This document shows, piece by piece, positions 63,244 to 64,000 of a stretch of 64,000 bases of DNA; position 1 is the stretch's first letter; every line of letters starts with the position of its first letter. Source of the stretch: Salinicola halimionae (GTDB lineage Bacteria > Pseudomonadota > Gammaproteobacteria > Pseudomonadales > Halomonadaceae); assembly GCF_003206065.1 (NCBI RefSeq), contig NZ_PZJQ01000005.1, positions 145,557-209,556 of the forward strand, in the 5' to 3' direction. The position numbers were made by a program, and so were the translations under genes. The notes below the pieces were generated by a model. That model had not been told where the DNA came from. It made no database searches and was given only the letters and a program-made list of their open reading frames with translations.

Positions 63244-63954
63244 ATGCAAAAACGCGATCTTCTCTATGCCGGCAAGGCCAAGTCGGTCTATCTGAGCGAC
63301 GACCCGCAGCTTCTCGTGCTGCACTTCCGCGACGATACGAGCGCCTTCGATGGCAAGAAGAAAGAGGCACTCGAGCGCAAGGGGCTGGTCAACAACAAGT
63401 TCAATGCCTTCATCATGGAGAAACTCCAGGCTGCCGGTATCCCCACACATTTCGAACAGTTGCTGTCCGATACGGAATGTGTGGTCAAGAAGATGGAGAT
63501 GATCCCGGTCGAGTGCGTGGTGCGGAATCTGGCCGCCGGTGGCTTGGTGCGTCGTCTTGGTGTCGAGGAAGGCATTGCGCTGAATCCGCCGACCTTCGAG
63601 CTGTTTCTGAAGAACGACGACAAGGGCGATCCGATGATCAACGAGTCGCTTGCCGAAACCTTTGGCTGGGCGACGCCCGCGCAGCTGGCGACCATGAAAT
63701 CGCTGACCTTCCGGGTCAACGACGTACTCAAGCAGCTGTTCCTCGACGGCGGCATGCTGCTGGTCGACTACAAGCTCGAGTTCGGCGTCTTCGATGGCGA
63801 GATCGTACTGGGTGACGAATTCTCGCCGGACGGCTGTCGGCTATGGGATGCCGAGACCCGCGAGAAACTGGACAAGGACCGCTTCCGCCAGGGGCTGGGC
63901 GGCGTGATTGAAGCCTATGAAGAGGTGGGGCGGCGGCTCGGCATGACCTTCTGA
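63244..63954 (+). CDS. purC: Phosphoribosylaminoimidazole-succinocarboxamide synthase
   Basis: A 236-residue SAICAR synthetase, ligating aspartate to CAIR with [64 protein letters not shown] and DYKLEFG with [14 protein letters not shown] are family signatures, and the length is standard. It closes the dapA-bamC-MBL-purC block. The remaining 46 bases to the window end contain nothing I can assign. Confidence 0.97.
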   Translation: MQKRDLLYAGKAKSVYLSDDPQLLVLHFRDDTSAFDGKKKEALERKGLVNNKFNAFIMEKLQAAGIPTHFEQLLSDTECVVKKMEMIPVECVVRNLAAGGLVRRLGVEEGIALNPPTFELFLKNDDKGDPMINESLAETFGWATPAQLATMKSLTFRVNDVLKQLFLDGGMLLVDYKLEFGVFDGEIVLGDEFSPDGCRLWDAETREKLDKDRFRQGLGGVIEAYEEVGRRLGMTF

Positions 63955-64000
63955 CCGACCTGGCGTCGCCGAATCGATGCCACGTAAGACGAAGCGCCCC

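Overview
The window reads as ordinary chromosome of a GC-rich, salt-adapted gammaproteobacterium, most likely a member of the Halomonadaceae (Halomonas, Salinicola or a relative). Pointers are the dapA-bamC-metallohydrolase-purC order, a FabY-type fatty-acid initiation enzyme, coaD next to a YfhL-type ferredoxin, scpA-scpB-rluB, a complete OsmF/YehWXY osmoprotectant importer and gamma-type PurL, BepA and RadD. The genus is inference. No phage, insertion sequence, CRISPR array or rRNA is visible.

Layout. 1-3.3 kb: the end of a CitMHS-type transporter gene, two AtuA-family genes and a divergent LysR regulator, probably one catabolic unit of unknown substrate. 3.3-7.3 kb: osmF-yehYXW on the minus strand. 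7.6-17.3 kb: small envelope and redox genes, an ion-channel-like protein, a thioesterase, an AtoE-type transporter, a MATE pump, ferredoxin, coaD and fabY. 17.7-30.2 kb: TrmB-like methyltransferase, SMR pump, dacB, META lipoprotein, acetyltransferase, TauE/SafE exporter, an AraC/alcohol dehydrogenase pair, tesB, tadA, a CHASE-GGDEF protein and mltF. 30.5-34.5 kb: purL with an in-frame repeat insertion. 34.5-37.4 kb: a structured non-coding gap, an orphan aromatic/histidine ammonia-lyase and two small genes.

37.4-47.6 kb is the most distinctive region: a DeoR regulator, a beta-hydroxyacid dehydrogenase, a four-carbon-acid kinase fused in frame to PdxA2, the nickel-pincer cofactor genes larC, larB and larE, a LarA-family racemase/epimerase and a KdgT-like sugar-acid permease. 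Two transcription units are suggested, each preceded by the same palindrome, TGATCG-N3-CGATCA. The genes fit a pathway that imports a tetronate (threonate or erythronate), epimerises it at C2 with a nickel-pincer enzyme, phosphorylates it and oxidatively decarboxylates it to DHAP. LarA-family epimerases and DtnK/PdxA2 pathways are known separately; their combination here is the main lead.

47.7-64 kb: radD, a tightly overlapping pqqABCDE operon including a 25-codon pqqA, scpA-scpB-rluB, three identical tRNA-Lys(UUU) genes, bepA, a TusA-like gene, a PerM-type membrane protein, bcp, and dapA-bamC-metallohydrolase-purC. Short tandem duplications (11-24 bp) recur across the window, several copying the 3' end of a gene into the following spacer and two lying in frame inside genes.
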